Below the pieces are notes generated by a model that did not search any database, was not told the origin of the DNA, and saw nothing but the letters and a program-made list of their open reading frames with translations. The translations under genes were made by a program, and so were the position numbers. A DNA stretch of 64,000 nucleotides from Palleronia salina (GTDB lineage: Bacteria > Pseudomonadota > Alphaproteobacteria > Rhodobacterales > Rhodobacteraceae), in contig NZ_FQZA01000008.1 in NCBI RefSeq assembly GCF_900141995.1, positions 1 to 64,000 of the forward strand, in the 5' to 3' direction. Of this stretch, positions 7,260 to 16,479 are shown one piece after another. The number at the start of each line of letters is the position of its first letter. Positions within the stretch are counted from its first letter, which is position 1.

Positions 7260-7628
7260 TCATTTCCAAGTTCTGTCGCCGGCCGCTGACCGCCCGGGCC
7301 GGGGGCGACCGGGGCTTCGCAGACATTCCCCGCGGGGCCACGACCGGCCCATAGGGTTGCTTGAACAGGACGGCTGTTCAAGCGGTTTCGCGGGAGGTGT
7401 CGTGACCCGCTGGACCGGCGTTTCGCCGGTTCGCGACCGATGCAAGCCTGCTCGACCGCCCTGCGAAGCGCCGCCCGGCAGATCCGTTGCGGGGGAATGA
7501 GCGGCCCGAGACCGGTCCCAGCCGGGCCGGCCCCGCGGAAGCGCCCGTCGTGCAGGACCTGTCGGAGCGGCTGGCGCAGGAGGGCGCGACGCTGTAGCCA
7601 AGGCGCGATGCAAGGGAGGAGTCACGGC
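7260..7628. other. Divergent intergenic region with two inverted repeats
   Basis: This is the spacer between the epimerase-like gene (leftward) and the CoA-transferase (rightward). It contains a perfect 9-bp inverted repeat GCTTGAACA/TGTTCAAGC at 7359-7383, and a second hairpin ACCGGCG-TTT-CGCCGGT near 7409-7425. There is no T-run, so the repeats look more like operators than terminators. The coding frame of the CoA-transferase is open through part of this region, but the sequence before 7629 is not protein-like. Confidence 0.45.
7359..7383. promoter_or_regulatory. Perfect 9-bp inverted repeat, candidate operator
   Basis: GCTTGAACA, a 7-bp spacer and TGTTCAAGC form a dyad typical in size for a TetR- or LacI-type binding site between divergent genes. 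No adjacent regulator gene is present. Confidence 0.35.
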
Positions 7629-8807
7629 ATGGCGGGTGCGCTGGACGGGGTGAAGGTTCTGGATCTCAGCCGGGTGCTGGCCGGGCCCACCTGCACGCAG
7701 CTTCTGGGCGACATGGGCGCCGAGGTGTGGAAGATCGAGAACCCGGCGACCGGGGGCGACGACACCCGCCACTGGGGGCCGGTATCGGTGAAGGACCCCG
7801 CGGGCCGCGAGACCGACCTGTCGGGCTATTTCCTGTCGGCCAACCGCAACAAGTACTCGGTCGCGGTGGACCTCGCGTCGGAAGAAGGCCAGCGCGCGAT
7901 CTGCGCCATGGCGGCCGAGGCGGACATCCTGGTCGAGAACTTCAAGCCGGGGAACCTGGCGAAATACGGGCTGGACGCCGACGCGATGCTGACGCTGAAC
8001 CCGCGGCTCGTCTATTGCTCGATCTCGGGCTACGGGCAGACGGGGCCGAACGCCGCGCGCCCCGGATACGACCTGATGGCGCAGGCCTATGGCGGCATCA
8101 TGTCCCTGACCGGCGAACCCGAGTGCGAACCCATGAAGGTGGGCGTCGCCGTGGCCGACGTGATCTGCGGGCTTTACGCCAGCTCGGGCATCCTGGCCGC
8201 CCTGCGCCACCGGGACCGGACGGGGCAGGGGCAGCACATCGATATCGGCCTGCTGGACGCGCAGATGGCGTGGCTGATCAACGTGGGCACCACCTACCTT
8301 GAGACCGAGACCGAGCCCAAGCGCCACGGCAACGCACACCCCGCCATTGTGCCCTACCAGGTGTTCGAGGCGGCGGACGGGCACGTGGTGGTCGCCGTGG
8401 GCAACGACCGCCAGTTCGTGCGGTTCTGCGACTTCCTGGACCTGCCGCAGCTGCCGGACGACCCGCGCTATGCCACCAATCGCGCACGCACCGAACACCG
8501 CGAAAGCCTGATGGACGTCCTCATCCCGGCCATGCGGTCGCGGTCGGTCGAGGACGTGGTGTCGGGGCTCGAAGCGCGGTCGGTCACCGCCTCGGCGGTG
8601 CAGACGGTGGGACAGGCGCTGACATCCGAGCAGGCCAAAGCCCGCGAGATGGTGATCGAGATGACCAAGCCCGGCACCGCCAAGGGCGCGGTCCGGCTGC
8701 TGGGCAACCCCCTGAAATTCAGCGCCACGCCCGTGCGCTACGACCGCGCCCCGCCCTATTGCGGCGAGGATACGGACGAGATCCTGAGGCGGTTCCGGAA
8801 GGGGTAG
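7629..8807 (+). CDS. Family III CoA-transferase (CaiB/BaiF type)
   Basis: The product is 392 aa from ATG 7629, chosen because GGGAGGA at 7614-7620 stands 8 nt before it; the frame is open further upstream without a better signal. Family III CoA-transferases move CoA between an acyl-CoA and a free acid through an aspartyl intermediate. Recognisable segments are VLDLSRVLAGPTCTQLLGD at the N terminus, LVENFKPG, and RPGYDLMAQAYGG, whose Asp is the expected nucleophile. The later LGNPLKFSATP is also family-typical. No partner gene reveals the substrate, so oxalate, carnitine, formate or other acids are all possible. Confidence 0.85.
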   Translation: MAGALDGVKVLDLSRVLAGPTCTQLLGDMGAEVWKIENPATGGDDTRHWGPVSVKDPAGRETDLSGYFLSANRNKYSVAVDLASEEGQRAICAMAAEADILVENFKPGNLAKYGLDADAMLTLNPRLVYCSISGYGQTGPNAARPGYDLMAQAYGGIMSLTGEPECEPMKVGVAVADVICGLYASSGILAALRHRDRTGQGQHIDIGLLDAQMAWLINVGTTYLETETEPKRHGNAHPAIVPYQVFEAADGHVVVAVGNDRQFVRFCDFLDLPQLPDDPRYATNRARTEHRESLMDVLIPAMRSRSVEDVVSGLEARSVTASAVQTVGQALTSEQAKAREMVIEMTKPGTAKGAVRLLGNPLKFSATPVRYDRAPPYCGEDTDEILRRFRKG

Positions 8808-9213
8808 GGGGCGCCGGTATACGACGATGTTGTCCGCGATGAAGGGCTGCATCGAGTCCAAACTGACTGGGTCTGTCTGGAGTGAGTTCGCAGTTGCAGC
8901 ATGGCTGCGCCTGCCGTGACCGGCCCAGAGCCGACCTTGAGCGTGATCGTTGGATGCTCCGGTCGCAGCCCGCAAAGCTGCCGTTCGCTGCAAGCGCGAA
9001 GTCCGTACGCGATCAGAGGGCATGAACGCCGACGAGGCGGCCGTTCTTGATGTGGCGGGCAACGATTGGGTCTCCGCCGAAGCAGGCGTTTACTCGAAGC
9101 TCTGTAAAACTGGGCCTTTTTGATCGATTTTATTGAGACCCGCAATTGTTCTACCCACTTGTCTTTCGCACCCATCACGAAGACCATAGATTTCAAATCG
9201 GCCGGAGGATTGA
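8808..9213. other. Spacer without a recognisable gene
   Basis: The composition shifts from GC-rich to AT-rich across this region. Minus-strand frames running through it are shadows or decayed. No repeat, RNA gene or transposon end was found. A GGAGGA at 9202-9207 serves the following gene. Confidence 0.45.
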
Positions 9214-9906
9214 ATGCCAGATTTTGATCAAGTAGTCACAAACCGAGAGATAAGAGCGCTTCGGCACTCGCGTCCTTATCTCAATCTACGAGAGGCTGCC
9301 GACCAATGCTTAGCAGCAGGTCGAGACTTGATCGATAGTGGCAAAGAAGAAGGTCACCGACAGCTATTGGAGCGATCAACAGTTATTACTTTCGTGACTC
9401 ATGTAGAGGTATACTTCCGAGACATGTTGGATGCCATCTTCAAGCAGTGCGACCCAGATTTTTTCATCCCCAAGCTAAAGCATATTCATCCGACAAAGTA
9501 CGACATCAACGATCTGATCGATATCTATCAAAGACAGATACACCCACTTGAATTGATATCGAGTGATGCGTCATTCCAAAACGCAGAAAAGATTGACAAG
9601 GTATTCTCCAAATTTCTGGGTAAAGGTCTTTGGGGTGAAGCAATTGGCCTAAAAATCCGTATGAAAGACAGACCAGAAACTGTCGTGACCTTTGAACCGG
9701 AGTACTTAGAAGGCTTGAAGAGACTGTTTTCCCTGCGTCACGAATTAGTCCACAATCCCAGAAAAAGCTTCAGGCTCACGGCTAAGATTCTAGACGATGT
9801 CACGAACGCAGACGGCCTCTTGCTGGCGGTGGACATTGTTCTTTCAAATATGCTGATCGACAATATAGATCCTGAATTAGCCGATGAAAATAAACTGACG
9901 CCTTGA
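9214..9906 (+). CDS. HEPN-domain protein (RX4H), RiboL-PSP/Abi-like, AT-rich islet gene
   Basis: The product is 230 aa; ATG 9214 is preceded by GGAGGA. Near the C terminus LFSLRHELVHNP carries Arg175 and His180, the R-X4-H motif of HEPN domains, in the xLRHELVHN context seen in abortive-infection-type and RiboL-PSP-HEPN proteins. The N-terminal half is helical with TVITFVTHVEVYFRDML, a segment also typical of those proteins. HEPN proteins of this kind are often RNases in phage defence, but no partner gene is adjacent. The gene is clearly richer in A and T than its neighbours, so it was probably acquired. It stands alone between two gene-free spacers. Defence function is inference. Confidence 0.6.
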   Translation: MPDFDQVVTNREIRALRHSRPYLNLREAADQCLAAGRDLIDSGKEEGHRQLLERSTVITFVTHVEVYFRDMLDAIFKQCDPDFFIPKLKHIHPTKYDINDLIDIYQRQIHPLELISSDASFQNAEKIDKVFSKFLGKGLWGEAIGLKIRMKDRPETVVTFEPEYLEGLKRLFSLRHELVHNPRKSFRLTAKILDDVTNADGLLLAVDIVLSNMLIDNIDPELADENKLTP

Positions 9907-10268
9907 TTCGGCGCAGGTTGCTTGGTGTAGTTTCGGCTTCGTCTACGCATCTCCAAAGTCAGTTCCTTTGTGAAATGCAGACGTCCGGGCATAGTGCAGC
10001 AATAAGAACTTTGGGCTCGGATCTGCCTTGCGACAGGGTAGAGGAAAGCGCGTTTTCAATGTCAGCTTCACCTGATCACGCCCTGAGATTTGGCATTTGC
10101 GGAGAATGTCTACTTCCCGCCCTCTCTTCCCCCACTCTTCGCGGGTGCAGCGAAATCCGAGCAGGTGCGGCGAAGGGCGGGAGGGTCCGCACAACACCCC
10201 CCCGACCGCCACCGAAGGCGTCGCCCTGCGTCCGGGTCAGCCCTATCTTACGGGGGACGGATCGTCCC
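9907..10268. other. Spacer without a recognisable gene
   Basis: This is the right flank of the AT-rich islet. Open frames here are long only because of chance on the opposite strand. No direct repeats bordering the islet were found on comparing it with the spacer at 8808-9213 by eye. Confidence 0.45.
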
Positions 10269-11246
10269 TCACTCGATCAGGGCCGACAACTGCTCGCGCG
10301 CGGCGTCGTTCACCCAGGCCTGCCAGACATCCGAGTATTCCCGCAGGAAATACACCGCCGCTTCCTCGGGCGAGGCGCTGTTGTCCTCCTGCCAGGCCAG
10401 CACGGCGCCTATCTGGTCGTTGGTGAAGGACACGTTGGACATGAGCTCGGTCAGCTCGGGGTGTTCGTCCTCGAAATCGGTGGTGACGACGGTATAGACC
10501 GGCGTGCTGGGGTAGGCGGTGACGCCGTTGGTTTCGCAATCGGGGTCCTGGTTGCACTCGAACGTGTCGAAATCGTATTCGCCCAGGTCGACCAGCGTCA
10601 TGTCGTACTTGCCGATGATCGCCGTCGGCTCCCAGTAGTAGCCGAGCCAGGGGTCGTCGTTCTCGACGGCCGCGGCCATGGAGGTGGCCAGCGTCTCGCC
10701 CGAGCCGTGCTGGAAGACCTCGATCCCGGCCTCCTTGGCGCCCACGGCTTCGGCCAGCGCCTCGGTCGAATAGCGACAGGCCCAGCCGTCGGGGCAGGAA
10801 TGCAGCCGGTTGCCGACCAGGTCCGGGTTCGCCAGCACGCCCTCGAGCGTGGCGAGCTCGGGGTGTTCCTCGACCAGCGCGGTCGGGACGTACCAGCCCT
10901 GGCGGCTGCCGTCGGACAGCACGTCGGCGACCGTGACGATCCGGCCTTCTTCCGACAGCCGGTCGTAGGACGGGTTCCCGTTGGGCCAGACCTCGGTCAC
11001 GATGTCGGGCTCGCCCGTCTCGGCCACCGAGACCAGCGCCGCGGTGGTCGAGGACGGCACCACGGTGACGTCGCAGCCATAGCCCTGTTCCATGAGGAAG
11101 ACCGAGACATTGGTGACGATGGCGGCCGAGGCCCAGTCCATCTCGGTGATCGAGACTTCGCCGCAGCTGTCCTGCGCCCGGGCGGTGCCGGCGATTGTCA
11201 GGGCGGTGGTGGCGGCGATGCCGGCGATGGTGATGTGACGCTTCAT
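10269..11246 (-). CDS. ABC transporter substrate-binding protein, glycine betaine/choline type (OpuAC-like)
   Basis: The product is 325 aa. It starts at 11246 behind a strong GGAGG site and carries a clear signal peptide (MKRHITIAGIAATTALTIAG, then TARA and the cleavage region). The mature protein opens with ITEMDWASAAIVTNVSVFLM, the standard start of OpuAC-type periplasmic binding proteins. Trp residues in WPNG, GWYVP and YYWEPTA could build the quaternary-ammonium cage. No permease or ATPase gene adjoins it, so it must work with components encoded elsewhere. Substrate could be betaine, choline, proline betaine or a related osmolyte. Confidence 0.8.
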   Translation of the reverse strand: MKRHITIAGIAATTALTIAGTARAQDSCGEVSITEMDWASAAIVTNVSVFLMEQGYGCDVTVVPSSTTAALVSVAETGEPDIVTEVWPNGNPSYDRLSEEGRIVTVADVLSDGSRQGWYVPTALVEEHPELATLEGVLANPDLVGNRLHSCPDGWACRYSTEALAEAVGAKEAGIEVFQHGSGETLATSMAAAVENDDPWLGYYWEPTAIIGKYDMTLVDLGEYDFDTFECNQDPDCETNGVTAYPSTPVYTVVTTDFEDEHPELTELMSNVSFTNDQIGAVLAWQEDNSASPEEAAVYFLREYSDVWQAWVNDAAREQLSALIE

Positions 11247-11510
11247 GGGTGAGCTCCTCCTGACGGGGCCGTGGGCCGCCGTTCGCGGCGGTGCTTGGCC
11301 GTCTGCGCGGCCCCCGGTGGGCTGCGCGGTTGAAGGGAGAATTGTGGCGGGCCGCCCGGCCGTCAACACGCCGGGGCAATGAAGAATGCGTGACGCGGCG
11401 GCCTGTCCCACGGTCCGCGGGCGCCTGCCGCGCGCCGATCGGCCGCTTGCAAAGGCGCCGGGCGCCTCCATATTTTTGCTACCTTCAACCGACTGCTTCC
11501 GGGGTGTCCC

Positions 11511-12425
11511 ATGGGTTATGCGAAGACTGCGATCCTGATGGCGGCGATGACCGCGCTGTTCATGGGCGTGGGCTACCTGATCGGGGGGACCGGCGGCGCG
11601 CTGATCGCGCTGGTGGTCGCAGCGGGGATGAACGCGTTCAGCTGGTGGAACTCGGACCGGATGGTCCTGCGAATGCACAATGCCCAGCCGATCCCGCCCG
11701 GGGACCGGATGGGCCTGCACGACATGACGGCCGAACTGGCGCGAAATGCCGGGCTGCCCATGCCCAAGCTCTATTACATCGACACGGCCCAGCCGAACGC
11801 CTTCGCCACGGGCCGCAACCCCGAGAATGCCGCCGTCGCCGTGACCGCGGGGCTGGTGCGCAGCCTGTCGCGCGAAGAGGTCGCGGGCGTCATCGCCCAC
11901 GAGCTCGCCCATATCCGCAACCACGACACCGCGATCATGACCGTCACCGCGACCTTCGCCGGTGCGATTTCCATGCTGGCGAACTTCGCGCTGTTCTTCG
12001 GCGGCTCGCGCGAACGGCTCGGGCTGGTGGGGACGATCGCCATGATGATCCTCGCGCCGCTGGCCGCGGCGCTGGTGCAGATGGCGATCAGCCGCACACG
12101 TGAATATGCCGCCGACAAGGCCGGGGCCGAGATCTGCGGTCAGCCCATGTGGCTTGCGTCGGCCTTGGAGAAGATCGCGTCGGGCGCCGCGCGCATCGAC
12201 AACCACGCGGCCGAACGCAACCCGGCCACCGCGCATATGTTCATCATCAACCCGCTGCACGCCCACAAGCACGACAGCCTGTTCGCCACCCACCCTGCCA
12301 CCGAGAATCGAGTCGCCGCGCTGCGGGAACTGGCGGGCGGCGGCACGGCGCCGAGGGCGCAGCCGGTCTCGGGCAGCCGCATCCCGCGGGCGGGGCGGGG
12401 GCAGCGCAAGGGGCCCTGGTCGTAG
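11511..12425 (+). CDS. htpX: Zinc metalloprotease HtpX homologue (M48B)
   Basis: The product is 304 aa, the usual size. HtpX is an inner-membrane protease that degrades misfolded membrane proteins. It has two N-terminal transmembrane helices (about residues 5-25 and 28-45), the zinc motif HELAH preceded by VAGVI, and a downstream [10 protein letters not shown] segment supplying the third zinc ligand Glu. Two further hydrophobic stretches lie after HELAH ([26 protein letters not shown]). The C terminus ends [17 protein letters not shown], typical of the family. The start ATG 11511 lies in GTCCCATG without a strong ribosome site. Confidence 0.95.
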   Translation: MGYAKTAILMAAMTALFMGVGYLIGGTGGALIALVVAAGMNAFSWWNSDRMVLRMHNAQPIPPGDRMGLHDMTAELARNAGLPMPKLYYIDTAQPNAFATGRNPENAAVAVTAGLVRSLSREEVAGVIAHELAHIRNHDTAIMTVTATFAGAISMLANFALFFGGSRERLGLVGTIAMMILAPLAAALVQMAISRTREYAADKAGAEICGQPMWLASALEKIASGAARIDNHAAERNPATAHMFIINPLHAHKHDSLFATHPATENRVAALRELAGGGTAPRAQPVSGSRIPRAGRGQRKGPWS

Positions 12426-12548
12426 TCCGGCTCCCTTGGAAGGACCTCATCTGCTTCGCACCCGGCGCGCGGTGCGGTCCGACCGCGCATGTGGAACATG
12501 CCCTTGGGCGATCCGTTGACCCTCCACCAAACCCCGGAGGAACACCCC

Positions 12549-12686
12549 ATGCGCGATATTCGTGGCACGATGCGCAAGGTCTGGTCCGATCTGAACCCCA
12601 GTGAGCCCAGCCCCTGGTATCTCGCAAAACTCATGGCCTTCATGGTGGCGATCATGGCCCTCGGCCTGCTCATCGGCGCACTCTGA
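12549..12686 (+). CDS. Small single-span membrane protein
   Basis: The product is 45 aa from ATG 12549, with GGAGG 8 nt upstream. The sequence has a polar N terminus (MRDIRGTMRKVWSDLNPSEP) and one transmembrane helix (LAKLMAFMVAIMALGLLIGAL). The frame also opens upstream to 12489, but the ribosome binding site favours the shorter form. No family is recognised. It follows htpX by about 120 bp on the same strand. Confidence 0.6.
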   Translation: MRDIRGTMRKVWSDLNPSEPSPWYLAKLMAFMVAIMALGLLIGAL

Positions 12687-12911
12687 TCCTGTGAGTGGGG
12701 GCGTCCCGTCGCCCTCACGCCGCATTCGACGATGGCAGTGCCCAGCGGCCGGCCGGTCGTCGCGCAACCGCGTGACAGCGGTGGCCCGGAAGGAATACGC
12801 AAAGCGACGCGACGATTGCCCGGGCAAAGGGCTGATGACGCCAGTATCCTCCGACCGCGGACTCGCGTCCTCAGCAAGTCCGGGCAGCGGCGGCCCCGTC
12901 GTCCTGCCCGC

Positions 12912-13931
12912 CTACTCGGTGGCGTAGAGCCCCTCGTAGATCGGGCCCAGCGTGTCGGGGTCGAACAGGCTGCTGACCGACGTGCCGTGCCAGATGTTCA
13001 GGATGGCCTGCGCGAACATCGGCGCCATGGGCACGATGCGGATCTTGTCGCAGGCCTTCACCGCCGCCGTCGCCTCGATGCTGTCCGAGATCACCAGCGA
13101 CTTCATGACCGAGTCGGTGACCCGGCTGACGGCCGGTCCGGACAGCACGCCGTGGGTGATGTAGGCGTGAACCTCTTTCGCGCCGGCGCTCAGCAGCGTC
13201 TCGGCCGCCTTGCAGAGCGTGCCGGCGGTGTCGACGATGTCGTCGACGATGATGCAGGTGCGGTCGGTCACGTCGCCGATGACCGTCATCTCGCTCACCT
13301 CGCCGGCGCGTTCGCGCCGCTTGTCGACGATGGCCAGCGGCGCGCCGATGCGCTTGGCCAGTTCGCGCGCGCGGGCGACGCCACCCACATCGGGCGAGAT
13401 TACCATCACGTCGTCCAGGTGCCCGCGAAAGGCGTCCTTGATGTCCAGCGCGAAGACAGGCGAGGCGTAGAGGTTATCGACCGGGATATCGAAAAAGCCC
13501 TGGATCTGCGCCGCGTGGAGATCCATGGTCAGCACCCGCTCGATCCCCGCCTCGACGATCATGTTCGCGACCAGCTTGGCCGTGATGGGCGTGCGGGCCT
13601 TGGTGCGGCGATCCTGGCGGGCGTAGCCGAAATAGGGGATCACGGCGGTGATCCGCGCGGCCGAGGACCGGCGCAGCGCGTCCGACATGATGAGCAGTTC
13701 CATCAGGTTGTCATTCGCGGGGTTCGACGTGGGCTGGATCAGGAACATGTCCTCGCCGCGGACATTCTCGTAGACCTCGACGAAGATCTCGGCGTCGTTG
13801 AACCGTTCGACCCGCGCGTCGCAAAGCCCGATATTCATGCCCCGGTGCATCGACATCCGCCGCGCGATGGCCTTTGCAAGCGTCTGGTTGGCGTTACCGG
13901 AAATGAGCTTGGGTTCGGACGGGGTGGGCAT
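12912..13931 (-). CDS. prs: Ribose-phosphate pyrophosphokinase
   Basis: The product is 339 aa. It makes phosphoribosyl pyrophosphate from ribose 5-phosphate and ATP, feeding purine, pyrimidine, histidine and tryptophan synthesis. Family marks include [18 protein letters not shown] (FSDGE-like region), [26 protein letters not shown], the [19 protein letters not shown] loop, and the PRPP-binding [18 protein letters not shown] segment (here [14 protein letters not shown]). It stands alone, leftward, between a small membrane protein gene and a thiol-isomerase gene that diverges from it. Confidence 0.96.
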   Translation of the reverse strand: MPTPSEPKLISGNANQTLAKAIARRMSMHRGMNIGLCDARVERFNDAEIFVEVYENVRGEDMFLIQPTSNPANDNLMELLIMSDALRRSSAARITAVIPYFGYARQDRRTKARTPITAKLVANMIVEAGIERVLTMDLHAAQIQGFFDIPVDNLYASPVFALDIKDAFRGHLDDVMVISPDVGGVARARELAKRIGAPLAIVDKRRERAGEVSEMTVIGDVTDRTCIIVDDIVDTAGTLCKAAETLLSAGAKEVHAYITHGVLSGPAVSRVTDSVMKSLVISDSIEATAAVKACDKIRIVPMAPMFAQAILNIWHGTSVSSLFDPDTLGPIYEGLYATE

Positions 13932-14031
13932 GGGCGGACCTTTGGCAGCATCGGGACGGATTCGCCCGCGTTGACACCGCCTAGCACGGGCCTAGGCTGC
14001 GGCAAACCTACCCGGACAGCGAGGCCCCGTA

Positions 14032-14628
14032 ATGGCGCGGATTGACTACTATTTCGCCACGATTTCCCCGTTCACCTACCTCGCCGGAACCCGGCTCGAG
14101 GAGATCGCGGACAAGCATGGGTACACGATCACCTACAAGCCGCTCGACATCCTCGGGCTGTTCTCGCGCACCGGCGGCACGCCCCCCGGCGAGCGGCACC
14201 CGAACCGCCAGGAATACCGGCTTCAGGACCTGCGCCGCACCGCCGACATGGCGGGCCTGCCCCTGAACGTGAAGCCGGCCTTCTTTCCCACGAACCCGGC
14301 GCCCTCTTCCTACGCGATCATCGCGGCGCAGGCGGCGGGCGGCGGCGACCTGGGCGGGCTGGTGCACGGCATCGGCCGGGCCTGCTGGGCCGAGGAGAAG
14401 AACATCGCCGAGGACGACGTGATCCGCGACGTGCTGTCGGCCCACGGCTTCGACCCCAAGCTGGCCGATAGCGGGTTGCTGACCGGGGCCGAGACCTATG
14501 CCCGCAACCTCGAAGACGCGGTGGCCGCCGGCGTCTTCGGCGCACCGTTCTACATCACCAACGACGACCAGCGGTTCTGGGGGCAGGACAGGCTCGACCA
14601 GCTGGACTGGGCGCTGGGCCGGGCATGA
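14032..14628 (+). CDS. 2-hydroxychromene-2-carboxylate isomerase family protein (DsbA fold)
   Basis: The product is 198 aa. It starts IDYYFATISPFTYLAG, where Ser11 replaces the thioredoxin CxxC and is the catalytic residue known for kappa-class GST-like HCCA isomerases. The C-terminal VFGAPFYITNDDQRFWGQDR is also typical. The known reaction is glutathione-dependent isomerisation in naphthalene breakdown, but most genomic members have unknown substrates. The ATG overlap with the next gene (ATGA at 14625-14628) shows an operon with an alpha/beta hydrolase. Confidence 0.85.
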   Translation: MARIDYYFATISPFTYLAGTRLEEIADKHGYTITYKPLDILGLFSRTGGTPPGERHPNRQEYRLQDLRRTADMAGLPLNVKPAFFPTNPAPSSYAIIAAQAAGGGDLGGLVHGIGRACWAEEKNIAEDDVIRDVLSAHGFDPKLADSGLLTGAETYARNLEDAVAAGVFGAPFYITNDDQRFWGQDRLDQLDWALGRA

Positions 14629-15428
14629 TCCACGACACCCGCGCGGGCTTCCCGGTCGCGCACCAGACGTATGGCAGCGGGCCACAGCGCGCGCTGTTCC
14701 TGCACTGCTCGCTGGCGTCGCACCGCGCGTGGACCCCGGTGATCGAGCGCCTGTCGCAGGAGGTGACGGCCATCGCGTTCGACCTGCCGGGGCACGGGCG
14801 CTCGGGCGATTGGTCCGAGCGCGATGGCGACATCCACGCCCTGTCCACACGCATCGCCGAGAGCTTCTGCGACGGGCCGACCGACCTCATCGGTCATTCC
14901 TTCGGGGCGACCGTGGCCCTGCGACTGGCGGTGGAGCGGCCGGACCTCGTGCGCCGCGTGGTGCTGGTCGAACCGGTGTTCTTCGCCGCCGCCCGCGGGA
15001 CCGAGGCGCACGCGAGGCATCGCGCCGGCTTCCAGCCCTTCGCCGAGGCGATGGCGCGGGGCGACCGGGTCGAGGCCACGCGCCTGTTCACCGCGCAATG
15101 GGGCGACGACCGCGCCTTCGACAAGCTCCCGGCGGCGCAGCGGCAGGCCATGGTGGACCGCATCCACCTGATCCCGGCCGCGTCCGACGGGATCGAGCAT
15201 GACAGCGGCGGCTTGATGCATCCCGGTTGGCTGGAGCGGGCCAAGGCACCGACGTTGCTGGTCGCGGGCGAACGGGCCGCGCCGGTCATCGCGGCGATCC
15301 ACGACGCGCTGTCCGCGCGGATGCCGCAGGCGCGGCCGGTCACGGTGCCGGGCGCGGGTCACATGGCCCCCCTGACCCATCCCGAAGCGGTCGCCACGCT
15401 GATCCGCGACCACCTGGCTGCCGGCTAG
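14625..15428 (+). CDS. Alpha/beta-hydrolase
   Basis: The product is 267 aa and is translationally coupled to the upstream isomerase-like gene. The fold is shown by LPGHGRSGDWSERDGD, the nucleophile elbow LIGHSFGAT (Ser), and a C-terminal VPGAGHMAPL with the catalytic His. The acid is probably an Asp or Glu between them. No substrate-specific motif is seen. With the neighbouring HCCA-isomerase-like protein it may serve breakdown of an aromatic or a thioester, but this is inference. Confidence 0.85.
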   Translation: MIHDTRAGFPVAHQTYGSGPQRALFLHCSLASHRAWTPVIERLSQEVTAIAFDLPGHGRSGDWSERDGDIHALSTRIAESFCDGPTDLIGHSFGATVALRLAVERPDLVRRVVLVEPVFFAAARGTEAHARHRAGFQPFAEAMARGDRVEATRLFTAQWGDDRAFDKLPAAQRQAMVDRIHLIPAASDGIEHDSGGLMHPGWLERAKAPTLLVAGERAAPVIAAIHDALSARMPQARPVTVPGAGHMAPLTHPEAVATLIRDHLAAG

Positions 15429-15435
15429 CCGGGCC

Positions 15436-16479
15436 TCAGGCGCCGAGGATTTCCAGGAAGCGGTCGGTGTTCTCGTCGCTGGCCGACCAGTCGCAGACCA
15501 GCCGCGCGCCCAGCATCTCGTCATCGTCGCCGTCGAGCGCGCCCAGCGAATAGAACTGGGCGCCGGCCTCTTTCGCCTTGCGATGCAGCCCGCGCGGGAA
15601 CGCGCAGTAGATCATGTTGGCCTGTGGCGGATGCCGCAGCGCGACATGGTCCAGCGCCCGCAGGCCCGCGACCAGCCGCGCGCAGGCGGCGTTCGCGGCG
15701 CGCGCGGTTTCAAGCCACAGGTCATCCGTCAGGTAGGCCAGCATCTGCGCGCTGAGATAGCGGTGCTTGGAGAAGAGGTGCCCCGACCGCTTGCGCCGCA
15801 GCTCGAACTCCCACGCGTGGGCCGGGTCGAAGAAGACCGCCGCCTCGACCCCAAGCAGGCCGTTCTTGGTGCCGCCGAGGCTGACCGCGTCGATCCCCGC
15901 GCGCCAGGTCATGTCGGCGGGGCTGTGGTTGGCGGTCACCAGCGCGTTGGCGAAGCGCGCGCCGTCCAGGTGCACCGGCAGGTCGTAGTCCTTGGCGACG
16001 CCCGCCAGCCCGCGCAGTTGATCCAGTGAATAGACCGTCCCGCGTTCCGTCACCGTGGTCAGCGAGACCGGGCCGCGCTGCACGCCGTGGACCACGCCCT
16101 GGTCCGTCCGGTCGATGCGCGCGCGCAGGGCCTCGGGCGTCATCATCGCGTCGGGCGCCTCCACCAGCGCCAGCTTCGCCCCGCCGGTGAAGAACTCGGG
16201 CGCGCCGCATTCGTCCTCCTCGATATGGGCGACCTCGGAGCAGAAGACGGCCTGCCACGGCTGGCACAGCGTCGCGAGGATCAGCGCGTTGCAGGCCGAT
16301 CCGGTCGCGACCAGGTAGACGGCCGCCTCGGGCGCTTCGAACACCTCGCGGATGCGGTCGCGCACCGCCGCCATCTCGCCAGCCGCGCCATAGGGCATGC
16401 GGTAGCCGTCATTGGTGTCCATCAGCGCCTGCATGACCTTCGGATGCGCGGGGCCGGAATTGTCGGACGCGAAATGCAT
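15436..16479 (-). CDS. ltaE: Low-specificity L-threonine aldolase
   Basis: The product is 347 aa, PLP-dependent, splitting threonine or allo-threonine into glycine and acetaldehyde. It begins FASDNSGPAHPKVM, has VHLDGARFANALV and the PLP-lysine segment SLGGTKNGLLGVEAAVFF. Its ATG overlaps the stop of the upstream cysteine-cluster gene by one base, so ycgN, ribF and this gene form one leftward transcription unit. The active-site Lys is in GGTKN. Confidence 0.9.
   Translation of the reverse strand: MHFASDNSGPAHPKVMQALMDTNDGYRMPYGAAGEMAAVRDRIREVFEAPEAAVYLVATGSACNALILATLCQPWQAVFCSEVAHIEEDECGAPEFFTGGAKLALVEAPDAMMTPEALRARIDRTDQGVVHGVQRGPVSLTTVTERGTVYSLDQLRGLAGVAKDYDLPVHLDGARFANALVTANHSPADMTWRAGIDAVSLGGTKNGLLGVEAAVFFDPAHAWEFELRRKRSGHLFSKHRYLSAQMLAYLTDDLWLETARAANAACARLVAGLRALDHVALRHPPQANMIYCAFPRGLHRKAKEAGAQFYSLGALDGDDDEMLGARLVCDWSASDENTDRFLEILGA

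Noticed and set aside
7440..7628. N-terminal extension of the CoA-transferase.
   Set aside because: The sequence is Arg/Cys-rich and unlike the family; a good ribosome binding site stands before ATG 7629.
10269..12293. A 674-codon minus-strand frame suggesting a large fusion protein.
   Set aside because: The real binding protein starts at 11246 with a signal peptide and ribosome site; the upstream part is antisense to htpX.
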